A DNA stretch of 64,000 bases from Chrysoporthe austroafricana (lineage: Eukaryota; Ascomycota; Sordariomycetes; Diaporthales; Cryphonectriaceae). Positions 33,893 through 44,792 of the stretch are shown piece by piece. The DNA is taken from assembly GCA_001051155.2 (NCBI GenBank), contig JYIP02000002.1, positions 1,371,583 to 1,435,582 on the forward strand, given 5' to 3'. How positions within the stretch are numbered: position 1 is the stretch's first letter; every line of letters starts with the position of its first letter. The position numbers and the translations under genes are program-made. Below the pieces are notes generated by a model that saw only the letters and a list, made by a program, of their open reading frames with translations, was not told the DNA's origin and did not search any database.

Positions 33893-35464
33893 TTATGCGT
33901 CCTCCGGCTTGCGCCCCCAGACAGCCTTGACCTTGAAATACGCATGGTGCTTATTCGTGCGGATCTCGCGCCGAAGATGGGCGATGTAGACGAGGACCTC
34001 CTCCCTCGTCCAGCCGGCAATCACATTGGCGACGAACAGGACAAGGCCTTCGATATCGGTCAAAAGCGCATTCTGAGCCCATGTTCCTATCTCCTTGAGC
34101 TTTTTGTCCTGCGGCCAGCTACCAATAGGGGCCTGAGGAATGTCTGGTCAGCAAACTTCGATGTCAAGGCCGGCACGTACTGTCCTACACAACAGTCTTC
34201 AGTCGGCCGGTGGGCAAGTGTGGCTGAGACCCACCTTGAGTTCCCACTCCTGGATGTCAACAAACCCTGCCTCCTCCATAGCCTTCCTCTGCACGCCCTC
34301 TTCGACGACGAGAAAGGAGCGTCCTATCTTCTTGCCGCCCTCCTCAAAGAATCTCCCCCACTGGGCAATGGCCGAGTGCTCGGCGACAGTGCCGTCGTCG
34401 CTGAGCATGTGTGGTGAGCCCTCGAAGCTCTCAAGCCACCCGCCAGGCTTCAGGGCGGTGAACGCTTCCTTGAACAGCGCCGTCCAGTCGATGATGCTGC
34501 CAACCAGGTACCGTATGTGGACGTAATCAAAGGTGGCCGGCGCGAATGTCCACTCCGAGGTGCAGTCCTCTAATTCGAACCTCAGGTTCGGCGGGATCCA
34601 TTGGGGCTGGATTGGCGAGATGTCGGTGCCGATGACTTCGGTATCCGGGTGGTCATCCGCAAAATCCCTGTGCTCATCGTTAGAGAGGGTCGGAGGCAGG
34701 GGAGGAGCGGCGGCGGAATCATGCATACACCGCCCAGGTTCCGGTACCAGTGCCGATGTCGAGCACTTTCTGTCAGGTCATTAGCGCGGCTGAGCAGGCG
34801 CGCAGCACAAGCATCAAGACAGTACCTGAACGTTGTCGTCGATAGGAGCGAAGTAGAGCTTGTTCTCCGTGCAAAGTGTGAGAAAATGATGGCTACGACA
34901 ACGATGAGCTATCGGTGCATCCAAGTTAGAGATGCCAGGTTCTGTCTCACTTGACGTCCATTGCGTAGTTCTGCTGGCTGTCGTTCGAGCCCCTTTGCGG
35001 TAAGACACGACGTCAGTGGCCAGGTTCCACAGCTCCGCAGTCAGAGGCGTCGCCTCACCAGTACTGGGCGTTCCCAGGCACGGAATCGCTGTGATAAGTA
35101 CGGCCATGGATCGTCCTGTACTCAAGAATGCTGGACGTTATGGAATCCGTTGAGCTGGCCGCGTCCCCGAAAGCGGAGTCGTCGTCGTCCTCCAAGTCCT
35201 GGGCTTGCTCCTGTCCCAGACCAGTCTCAGCAACGAAGCCCACGCGCTCGGCGCGCCGCTCTCCGGATCACCTACCTCCGCAAGCTGCGTCCAGTGGGTT
35301 GGAGACAGCAGCCCAGACGCACTAGCTTGCGGCGCCTGAGCAGCGGCCTGAGGGGCCCCGGCCGTTGCTGACGTGTCCGCCGGGCCGGCCTCGGGCTCCG
35401 TGGCTAGGGCTGGAGCTGAGGTCGACTCGGCGGGTTCTTCATGATGATGCTCAGCAGCCGACAT
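33893..35464 (-). CDS. LaeA-like SAM-dependent methyltransferase
   Basis: Seven exons: 35464-35276, 35210-35059, 34992-34951, 34892-34826, 34769-34729, 34667-34235 and 34132-33893, giving 387 residues with all phases matching. Three exons are only 42, 67 and 41 nt. The N-terminal about 90 residues are low-complexity (Ala, Glu, Pro, Asp). The catalytic domain follows: 'GRTYHSD', the SAM motif '[19 protein letters not shown]', '[18 protein letters not shown]', '[17 protein letters not shown]', '[15 protein letters not shown]' and the C-terminal 'WGRKPE'. This is the fungal LaeA-like class I methyltransferase fold; most members are of unknown substrate and are not global regulators. An alternative acceptor at 35226-35227 would add five residues (TGLGQ) in frame. 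Confidence 0.9.
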
Positions 35465-36633
35465 GTTTGCACGCGAGGGTGGACGATAGCATGAAGAGAC
35501 GGTGAGCAATCTCGAGGAGACAAGCGTGCCTACCGCTAGCCGGGACAACAATGGTCTTAGATATTTAGCCCGTCCTTAGGAGATGAGCTGCAGATGGGGC
35601 AAAAGGTAGCAAGTGGACCCGGGCCTCGGGAGGTGGGACGACAATTCTTAAGTCCTGCTGCTAACTGCTCGGCCTTTTATTAGCGCGGGGAAGATGCAGT
35701 AATCTCCAGACAACCTCAGCCAGTCGCAATCCATATTTTCTATCCAATGCCGGCTGGTTGTTTTTTTTCTGTTTCTTTCTGTTGCTCGTGAGGCCGGTGC
35801 TGTCGAGGTTCGTATCCGGAATCATTATTCGATTTTGCCACGTATCGCAGCACACATCTTGACATAAAAGACCCGCTCTCGTAGCTTGTCGGGAAAAATG
35901 TCGAAATGGGATGCTGTAAGACGGCTACGGTAGTGAGTTGGATGTCTGTAGCGATAACCGACCTGCGCGACATCCCGCCGCTCGTGGCTGTCAGGGATTC
36001 GCAACCTTGTCTGCTGCCCCTAGATCTTGAACTGTAGGAACGGGTCTCTCGCGCGAATGTCGTCCCACGTCTGCCACGTTTTGCTGGGAATGTGGATAAC
36101 ATGAGAGAACGTCCCCAGAAGCTGGCACCCATTGTCCTTATACATGGTACTACTAGGTACATCGCGTGCCGGCTGGCATGGCAGATGGGCAAACTTGGAT
36201 GGCCATTACTGGAGTGAAACCGTCGCTGCACAGATTGTTTACGGCGTAATCCAAGTGATCGGTAAGCCCCGCTAGCCTTTTCGATCCAGACTCCCGCCTT
36301 GGAAATGCTGTAACGAATTCATTGTGGCGACGAAGGTAGACCATGATGTGATATTGTCCAGAAAAACAAGGGAGCTAACTATGGACAGCCTCGCGTGGGG
36401 CGGCGGTGTATTGCAAGTCCGGCATGCCATTACTTCCACGGCATTGCCTTTACCCGTACCAGGGCCAATGTTCTGTGGGTCTTGCTTGGGGGATCGTGCT
36501 GTCATCACACCCCGCCCGGATTCATCTACCAGCTGAAGTCGAAGTTTCGACATCCTCTCCATGTGAATCCTGCTCACAGTGCCTTATACTACTCGCGCGA
36601 CGGGTACGAACACCACTTGATCCCGCTTGAATC
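35465..36633. other. Intergenic region between divergent genes
   Basis: About 1.2 kb that should hold the promoters of the LaeA-like gene (-) and the dehydrogenase (+). No coding frame with motifs. A T9 run occurs near 35760. Confidence 0.45.
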
Positions 36634-37895
36634 ATGTCTCCCGCAGCAGCACCCCTGGCCAGCAAAAGCTACAACATCGCCAGCATTCCGGCTGACGGCA
36701 TCGGAACTGAGGTGATCGATGCGGCCATCACTGTGCTGAAGACGCTTTCAGAGACATTGGGTTCTTTTGAGATTAATTTCACTCATTTCGACTGGAGCTC
36801 CGAGACATATAAGAAGACCGGCAAATACATTCCCGACGGCGGCCTTGACGAGCTGAAGAAGCATGATGCCATCCTGTTTGGAGCCGTGGGTGCGCCAGGT
36901 CAGTTCCACGGCCGTTTCCATTGGAGGTGCAGCGTGTGTGTTGACGAGATCCTCTTAGACGTTCCCGATCATATCTCCCTCTGGGGTCTGCGCCTCGCCA
37001 TCTGCCAGACCTTCCAGCAGTATGCCAACGTACGGCCCACCAAGGTTTTCCGGGGCACACAGTCGCCACTCCGGAACTGCAAGACCGGCGATCTGGACTG
37101 GGTGATCATCCGCGAGAACAGCGAGGGCGAGTACGCCGGCCAGGGCGGGCGCTCGCACCGTGGGCAGAAGTGGGAGACGGCCACGGAGGTTGCCATGTTC
37201 ACGCGGCACGGCGTCGAGCGCATCATGCGGTTCGCGTTCGAGACGGCGCGGAGCCGGCCGCGCAAGCTGCTTACCATCGTGACCAAGAGCAATGCGCAGA
37301 GGAACGGGATGGTGCTGTGGGATGAGGTCGCCGCGGAGGTGGCGAGGGAGTTCCCGGACGTGACGACGGACAAGATGCTCGTGGATGCGATGACCTGCCG
37401 CATGGTGTTGAAGCCTGAGTCGATAGATACGATCGTCGCAACGAACCTAGTGAGTGGCCTGGTTTCCTTCGCATGACGCTGAGGCGCATATTCAGAGGCC
37501 GACAACACCTACCAAGGCTCGACGGGCTGACATGTCTTCAGCACGCCGACATCCTGTCAGACTTGGCAGCCGCGCTGGCTGGGTCAATCGGAATTGCCCC
37601 AACATCCAACCTGGACCCGACGCGGGAGAACCCCTCCATGTTTGAGCCAATTCACGGCTCGGCGTTCGACATCACCGGAAAGGGTATCGCCAACCCAGTT
37701 GCCACGTTCTGGACCAGCGCAGAGATGCTGGCGTGGCTGGGTGAGGACGACGCTAGCACGAAGCTGCTAGAGGCCGTGGAGCGCGTGTGCGAGAAAGGAG
37801 TCGTTACGGCCGATCTCGGGGGCAGCGCGAAGACTGCCGAGGTTACCAGTGCTGTATGCGAGGAGATCAGGGGCACATACGGTAAGACAAAGTGA
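36634..37895 (+). CDS. Tartrate/D-malate/isopropylmalate dehydrogenase family protein
   Basis: Exons are 36634-36898, 36959-37449 and 37542-37895, giving 369 residues. The enzyme belongs to the NAD-dependent beta-decarboxylating dehydrogenases. The pattern fits the tartrate dehydrogenase/D-malate dehydrogenase branch (bacterial TtuC/DmlA-like) better than Leu2: 'IASIPADGIGTEVIDAA', 'ILFGAVGAPDVPDHISLWGL', 'IIRENSEGEYAGQGGR', 'HADILSDLAAALAGSIG' and 'MFEPIHGSAFDITGKGIANP'. The Asp/Arg/Tyr/Lys-containing substrate site appears intact. No mitochondrial presequence is obvious, so it is probably cytosolic. Substrate is uncertain: D-malate, tartrate or a related 2-hydroxyacid. The gene is head-to-head with the LaeA-like gene. 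Confidence 0.9.
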
Positions 37896-38676
37896 TTACC
37901 TAGGTAATGCAGGATCGCATCGTCAGAGCTTGAATCAATCATCTCACTTGATACTCGAGAGTAGCGTTGTAAGCGTAGGTTTGGGATATGCAAGATCCTC
38001 GCCAGCATCGTCACTGTCTCTCCAAGAACACAAACCTGGAAAGTATTGGGAAAGACAGAGAGTCAATGAACGATGAATAAGTTGTGAAGGTGAGCCGGGA
38101 GACGGAGATTATTGACAGGAAGTAAGCCTCGAAGTCTCAGATACGGATTTAAACGAGAATTCAGATTGTAACTTACAACTTCTGACGTTAATATAAAGTA
38201 TTCCATATATTACTCACCAAAATATTAAGATACCCATTTTAACTCTAACTTTTGTCGCATCGTGGCGATAATGTTCGATATAAGCCTATGAATTTATGTT
38301 GACCTTGTACGGCCGGCCCAACACCCTTCATGTACGGGCTGTCCAGGGCAAGTCGCATTGTAAGCATTAGATCGCTCTCATTAAAATCTTAACCATGAAT
38401 ACCTAGTTAGCATATAGATCGATGCTTCCTTCAACTTTTTAAAATGCGTGTTTCCTTTTCTCTCTTCTTCATCTTCGCTCCCTCGAACGACGGAGTGGCA
38501 GCGATGTTAGCAGGGTTAGGGTCGCCCCCACTCGTCTGACTTCCACGCGGGTGTTTCTTCGGCTTCGGGATCTGATCCGCCATTTCTGCTCATATTAACA
38601 ACGCATCTCGAGAGTCGCATCTTCCGATGCGCCTGTCGGACTGGGCTTGGCGGTGAACACGACAAAAACATTCAAC
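37896..38676. other. Intergenic region, AT-rich
   Basis: About 780 bases. The part at 38150-38300 is strongly AT-rich. No gene, repeat or RNA was seen. Confidence 0.5.
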
Positions 38677-39647
38677 ATGAGCGATTACGAAATCGAAAAA
38701 GCGCCGATGGCGTGCGACCCGTGCAGACGCAAGAAGTGCAAGGTTGGTGTTGCTTTCCCCCGCGTTAGTGGAGGACCACCGCGGCATGTCAATGTACTGA
38801 CGAGGGTGTCTCGAGAACGAAAGTGCGACCGCAGGCTGTAAGTACTCAGATCCTGGGATTGTATTGTATAGAGGGCTCATTCACTCGTCTAGACCCTCCT
38901 GTCTCCAGTGTAGAGGCCTTCCAGGCGATTGCCTGTATCCGGAGAAGAACAAAAGGTGAGGACCTCCGCGAGTCTGAGTCCTGGTCTCGTCTGGCGGCGC
39001 AACTGCCGATGAGCAGAACTACTGGATCTGACCTGTGGATATGATGCAGAGGTATCCCGGCGGGGTACGTGACTTCTCTGGAGAGACGGTTAGCTGAGAC
39101 AGAACGAGCACTGTTCCACGCGTTGGCCGAGATTCACAAGGGCACGGACGTTCAAAATGAGCACGGGATCCAGTCAACGTACCAAGGATTCGACTCGTCT
39201 GTGCTTTCCACTCCAGCGCCGACGACGCAACAGGAGAAGAACGATTTGGTCGACAGCTGGGCCAAGTATCCTTTGGAAACCCGGTCACAGGCGGAAACGT
39301 GGTTCCAGTCCAGGCTGAGAGGACATCATCAAGTCAGTGGAAGCCCACCACAGGTTATCACAATATCCTCGCCGGGTCCTACGGTCCATTCTACAGCAAC
39401 GCCTGGAACCGAATATGGACCCACGATGCGAGGCGGCACGGAGAGAGTGGGAAGGCAGCGGCTAGGCGGAGACAGAGAACATCGTAGCCCGGAGCCTGAA
39501 CAAGCCATACACGTTCTTCTAGATGAGCCGCCTCGCAGCCGTCAAGAGGCTAGAACATCCAGACAAATTCCCGGTGTGGCAGCAGACGTTTTGCAAACTA
39601 GCAAAGCAACTCTTCTTGCTAGAGAAAATTCAAACCTCTATTTTTGA
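38677..39647 (+). CDS. Zn2Cys6 zinc-cluster protein (DNA-binding part)
   Basis: Exons are 38677-38742, 38824-38837 (only 14 nt), 38893-38955 and 39050-39647, giving 246 residues. Splicing assembles a complete zinc cluster near residues 12-40: 'ACDPCRRKKCK', 'CDRRLPSCLQC' and 'GLPGDCLYPEKNKR', spacing C-x2-C-x6-C-x6-C-x2-C-x6-C. An additional Cys lies between the second and third ligand. This is followed by 'GIPAGYVTSLERRLAETERA', a linker and coiled coil typical of fungal activators. The rest is polar and ends 'RENSNLYF' at a stop. No fungal transcription-factor domain follows in this frame; that domain starts in the next gene 259 bases downstream on the same strand. It could act alone as a DNA-binding protein or be half of one split regulator. 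Confidence 0.8.
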
Positions 39648-39841
39648 TAATTGTTTGCAGGACGTTCTGACATTCCAGAGGCCAAATGCGGGGAGTCCAT
39701 GTATGGCTCACCGCTTCCCACAGTAGTTCTGGCGCTGTGGCTTAGCTGGCAGTGGCTGGGTTCTCGCGCTAGAGCGCCCCATGCCAGCCACGGATCCTGC
39801 AGCTTTCCAGCATTGCAAACGCTAAACATCCTCAACACCAA

Positions 39842-39928
39842 ATGAGTCTGTCGCGGTCAGCTCAGGATTTCGACCTCCTACAAGCTGAGGATTCACCCTG
39901 GAGCAATGGCCGTCCCGAGGCCCAGTGA
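39842..39928 (+). other. Short upstream ORF, 28 codons, overlapping the TF-domain gene out of frame
   Basis: An ATG at 39842 opens 'MSLSRSAQDFDLLQAEDSPW' and stops at 39926-39928, 20 bases inside the next gene's first exon. Its end joins smoothly to that gene's 'DNEDEWLDEIE' if one base is skipped. It may be a uORF or the true N-terminus behind a one-base frameshift. Confidence 0.4.
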
Positions 39929-42496
39929 TAATGAGGACGAATGGTTAGACGAAATCGAGGTGAGGTCGCCCAGCGAACCGGCCGGTAAAAGGAGACGCAC
40001 TGCTTCATACCGCGACGCTGGGAACCAGGAGACCGGCTTGATGAGAGACGGCGACTCTCCTGGGCTTCCTCGCTTCGTGGGCAGCAGTTCCGGGATCCAC
40101 TTCGTCCGCACCGTCTACGACATTCTTGCGCGCAACAGTAGCCAGCCGCCTCGCGTTCATTCGCAGCTCGTCCCAGGCGAGGACGACCAACTGGACGGTA
40201 CGCGCGAGCTTGGGCCTGGGGCTGTGGACAGCCCTGGCACTGCAGCTCACGCTCCCTTCTGGCGAGACGACGAGACCACCTCTCGCGATGGCCACGGCAC
40301 CTCGAGGACGTCATTCGAAGACTTGATCCAATGGAGTCAAAGTTATTTTCAACTGTGGCACACGGCCTTTCCTTTTCTTCATGGTCCTGAGGTGCTCGAG
40401 ACTCTCGAGCGTATCGGAGACAACGGCATCGAGAGAGTCTCAGGATCAGACGCCGCCATTATACGATCAATCATATCGATCTCGCTAGCAGATGCCCGTC
40501 AGTTCCCCGGCAGTCACACACCAGCAGTTCCTTCGGACCTCGTGTTTCTCAGCCTCGACCACGTCGCATCTTGTATATCCTTCATTCTTGGCAGCCCTGC
40601 CTCACTCAAAAACTTGCAGGCTGCCCTGGCCGTCGAATTATTCCTCGTATCAATCTTGAAATTCAACATGGCATCGCGCCTTGGAGGAGTTATAGTCAGA
40701 ATGGCATATCACCTAGTAGGTTAAGTCATGATTTCAGTACCCCCTCCTGGCGAACGACGCCTAGTGTGAAGTGCCACGAGAATCATCTCAACAGCAGTTT
40801 TACTTGTGCTTGTGCAATACCCCCGAAGCGGCTCATGCGACTTTGAGAGAATTCAGAAAATCCCCTGAAAGAGCAAATACTAATACTCGTTGTTGGTTAG
40901 GGCCTGCACAGGTGCCCTCAGCGCTATCCAAACTTCAGCCCTCAAGAGGTACAGATGCGGAAGAGGATATGGTGGTCTTTCTATTGCTTAGAAAGACTAA
41001 TCTGTCAAGCGTTGGGCTTGCCACTTGACGTGCAAGATGACGATGTGGATGTCTGTCTGCCTACAACCGAAATGCACCGAAAGGCAGGAGATGCCGGCAC
41101 CCCAGACCAAAACGGATCCCCAGGTAAATGCGTTCGATGACGTCTATTCAGCCCGTCAGAACAGCTTCTAATTATGTGGTCTAGGAGATCGTCAACTTCA
41201 GCTTCTTGGTTTGCTATCTAAGCACGCACAACTTCGTGGTATGATCCTGGAGCTCCGCCACAAGAGTCTTCATGTCAGAGAAGACAGCATGGACCGAGCA
41301 CTAGATGTACAGTCACGGTTGACGAAATGGTCGAATGATGCCCACGACACGGTCATGGGCTATTATGTAGACGACGCGCAAAACGAAACTCAGGACGGCA
41401 ATACAGTATCAGCCGGAGAGGGGCCTATTCGTCAATACCAGACACTGTTGCTCATTCTCCAACACGAATCTACTATCGCTCTAAATCGACCGCTTCTGGC
41501 CAAGAAGCCACCAACGCCCGCCTCTCGAGCGGCCTTGCAGGCTTGTATCCAAGCTTCCAGAGCAATAATTGAGACTGTGGACGAAAACGGATTAATCCGG
41601 CCGGCAGGAAACTCGGTCAATGCTGATGTACGCCCGGTCATAGTGTGGCCTTTACTGACTTGGTCGGTTTGGATGAGCTGCTTCATCCTTACATATGCAG
41701 CATTCGAAGGAGTGACCAACACCTCTTCTGCATTGGGCTATGCCAATCGCACGCTCAGGGTCCTCAGACAGCTTTCAAAACGAGGAACAGCATGGCCGGA
41801 TTCATGTGCGCATGCCGTCGAACAGTTGATAGCAGCGCTGCAGAAGAGAACATCTACCCCGAACAGCGTTAATGCAAGCGAACCATCGTTGCCTAGGAAC
41901 GCGGCGCCGACGACATCTTCTCGAGCTGCGCGCTCGCGGCGCCGGACAGTTAATGAGTCGGTATCCAGACCACCTCCGAGAAAGTCTCAGCCAGGCAGAC
42001 CTCCCAATATGCGTTCCGAGATTAATGAGCCGGTATCCAGACCACCTCCGAGAAAGTCTCAGCCAGGCAGACCTCCCAATATGCCTCCCATAATAACCAC
42101 ACCCCAACCTCGAGCGGGCGACATTATCCACGCCAGCATGCCTCAGCCTTGGTCTCGGCCTGAGAACGCAAATGTCATGTATGAGGCCGCTGCTCGTGCT
42201 GGCTCACCCGTGAACTTGCCAGCTGTAAAGTTGGAGCACTGACCAGTGGACTCAGGAATATTGCCCGTTGGGACGCACAGCTTTCACCACAAGTGCAGGC
42301 TCGCGAACATCGTACAGCGCCCGCAGCTTTCGCTGCTGAGACAACACCTACCTCCTACTTAGCGCCTCATTTTAGCGACTTCACAACGGATCTCGGTGAC
42401 GAAGGCCGGTTTTTTGACCCTCTCAGTGCCCTAGACTTTTCAAACTTTGCTCAGGCCGGGAGTACCGAAACTGCGATGGGTTTCAATTTCTACTGA
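39906..42496 (+). CDS. Fungal-specific transcription factor domain protein (XlnR-like) without its own zinc cluster
   Basis: Exons are 39906-40715, 40901-41123, 41185-42224 and 42299-42496, giving 756 residues, all in phase. Near residue 57 is 'FVGSSSGIHFVRTVYDILAR', a motif that follows the zinc cluster in XlnR-type activators. The middle homology region is intact: 'WSQSYFQLWHTAFPFLHGPE', 'RKRIWWSFYCLERLICQALG' and 'LPLDVQDDDVDVCLP'. Residues about 595-645 contain a 24-residue duplicated unit with 'KSQPGRPPNM', which resembles an AT-hook core (GRP). The C-terminus 'FSNFAQAGSTETAMGFNFY' is acidic-aromatic, like an activation tail. No Zn2Cys6 motif is in this frame; one sits just upstream in a separate gene. 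Function: likely nuclear regulator; target genes unknown. Confidence 0.82.
41951..42084 (+). repeat. In-frame 72-bp tandem duplication inside the TF-domain gene
   Basis: Two copies (41951-42012 and 42023-42084, period 72 nt) share 62 aligned bases with one t/c difference. The encoded unit carries 'SRPPPRKSQPGRPPNM'. Because the period is a multiple of three, the frame is kept. Confidence 0.92.
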
Positions 42497-43208
42497 TCTC
42501 GTTCCTACACACTATTAGGAACCCATAACTCAAAAGGACGCAATTCCCGAATCCTGTCTACATCACTGGAGATCAGCTGCTTGAAAAGATGCATTTGAGG
42601 ATGGCTTTCCAGGCGCACTTGGTATTATTTCAGGTACAGGTGGATTCGTGTTAGTCTCACAACGCCTCGTGAGAAGGGCACCAAGAAAACCATTGCTCGC
42701 CAGCGCAGATACTATCTTAACATCTTAATCATGACAAAATTTTGTACACATAAGTTGTATGCATGCTTGAACCATGACTGATGATCAATTTGTTGATTCC
42801 GCCTGTCAAAGTCCTTGCCACTAGCAGCTCTTACGCCCTCTCCTTTCCCTGTTCTTTCTCATGCCATTGTCCATGCTTAACCTCTTATCGTCAATGCCAT
42901 CTAGCTCATACTCATTGTCTTACGTATGAGTTACCGAAATCTACAATTAACGGTAGCGTAATATAGAGGAATGGTAAGAATTTCTACCGTGTCCCGAGGC
43001 ATCACAGTATTGTCTCTACCACGCTTTCCTCGATACGTGAACTAGATGCATCCTAGGCGAGTAGCTCTGATCAAAGGAGCGATCTTCTGTAGATTCGTAG
43101 ATTCACTGAGCTTAGAACAATATATTTAAAACAAGAAGAAGCGACGATGGTTGTAACTCTACAGATCTTGTAAAGCGAGAATCGACGCAGGTGTGCGGAA
43201 CTTCCGGA
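42497..43208. other. Intergenic region between convergent genes
   Basis: About 700 bases expected to hold the terminators of the TF-domain gene (+) and the small secreted protein gene (-). It is AT-rich. No gene seen. Confidence 0.45.
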
Positions 43209-43805
43209 CTAGCAAGCCTTGGAGTTCGGATCGAGCTTCACATCCCAGTACTGCCACCCAGCAGTACCTATACTAGAGCCCAGCTTATGGTTCTCGAACG
43301 CGCCGCCGGAGACGCACTCAGTCAATGCCCACTCCATGGCTGTCCAGCAGTAGGATGTGAGGCCTCCGATGTAGTGCGCACTCTCAGCGGTCCAGGTCTC
43401 GGACTCGCCTTTGTACTTCATGGCTAGGTTGATACTGGGACCCTGCCCTGCCGTAACGTCTACGCACCAGTTAATCTAGACAAGATATCAGTTGACTGAT
43501 TCAAGGAGACCAAGAGGGGGAGGGGGATGAAAGAGAAAAGAGGCACTTACCGAGTCGCCGATGTTGAAAGTGTGGCCGTCGTAACCGGCAAAGTGTTCAC
43601 AACCTGCCAGGACGGTAGCGTTGATAAGGTCCCAGCTTCCAATGGATTGGAACTGTTCGCCTCCGTTGAAGCAGTCCATATGTGGTGATAAGCTGCTCCT
43701 TGCAAGAACGGCCGGTGCCGACACGGTTCCTGCTGGGGCTGCATGACAGCAGAGAGCTAGGAGGGATATGAGGGTAAATGCAAGTGAGGTCATGGAGAAG
43801 TTCAT
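43209..43805 (-). CDS. Small secreted Cys-containing protein (effector-like)
   Basis: Exons are 43805-43551 and 43475-43209, giving 173 residues, phase 0 with gtaagt donor. The N-terminus is a strong signal peptide (MNFSMTSLAFTLISLLALCC, cut near HAAPA). The mature protein has about six Cys: 'HMDCFNGG', 'LAGCEHF', 'INWCVDV', 'SYCWTAME', 'LTECVSGG' and the C-terminal 'SKAC', consistent with disulfide bonds. The general plan (Gly/Asn-rich, 'FNIGDSINWCVDV') resembles fungal secreted proteins of the Ecp2-like kind, but I cannot assign it firmly. It is probably extracellular; function unknown. Confidence 0.82.
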
Positions 43806-44792
43806 GCTGTGAGGTGTGGGACAAGCACTTCGTAGTCCTCGTCTTCTTGGTGTCAGTCTGCTGACTTGACTGTATCTAGATCAACTTAGAAGTTTTCTCA
43901 GTACGAATAATGCTCCACGCCACTAGCACGACAGATTGACGACCATAAGTAGACTGATGGGACACATGTCATGGACAATGCAACCTTTCATATCAATAAG
44001 AGAATCTGGTTGATCCTATGTTCTCTTTGTGACGTTTCTGTGGTTATGTAGGAGTCACCTGGCACGAAGGCATACACACAATATTAAGCAGGGTAGATGA
44101 CAATATCAAGCACTCGTATATCCTCAAATACCAGCCCTTAGCTCTTAAATGTCATTGTTCCGAATTTACAGTGACCGCTCCAAAGGGCTTGCCGGGTAGT
44201 AGTAAACGCCTTCATCCTACAGCAAAGGAGTTCTAGTGGTGCTTGGCTACCACCAACTCGGTTCCCAACGGCAAGGAAATCATCCTCACGAGAGGCTTCT
44301 TGTTACGGCAGGATGACGACGTTAGAATGAATATCTACACCACAAGATGGTCCCGGAATTGTTGTCAAGGAGCGGTGGTGCTGCTGAATGAGGACCTCGA
44401 TGCCATTATTAGAACCTTGTACTTGACGTCATTGCTGATTGTGGAATTGACAGAAGGGTCGCTCCATATTGCATTGCCTGGTGGGGGGGCCACGCGCTGC
44501 AGGGCAATCGCACGCCCAAAATATTCTCGACGGCCGGAGGAAGTCGCAGCTTTCCTATGTATGTATCAAACCGCCGGAATGGAGGGGAAAGACCAGCAGA
44601 TAAGACGACGCAGACGTAATACCTTCCCGGCGTGTTCCGCAGGAGAACATTCCGGACGAGCATAGGGCGGCGGCGATCGCGCGTACTGATAACCGCGAGG
44701 GGTTAAGGTTCAGGCACTATCTAGGCAGGGTAAACATGAAACCTCGAGATCTTAACCTTTAGAATGACCCCGGAGGGAAGACCCAAGTCATC
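43806..44792. other. Intergenic region between divergent genes
   Basis: About 990 bases upstream of both the secreted protein (-) and the MOSC gene (+). A 140-codon frame at 44243-44665 begins at a non-ATG codon and has no motif, so it is not called. Confidence 0.45.

Noticed and set aside
30412..42496. A classical polyketide or non-ribosomal peptide cluster
   Set aside because: No ketosynthase, adenylation or terpene cyclase motif was seen; only tailoring-type enzymes are present.
44243..44665. A 140-codon frame upstream of the MOSC gene
   Set aside because: It begins at a non-ATG codon and ends without any conserved motif; probably intergenic.
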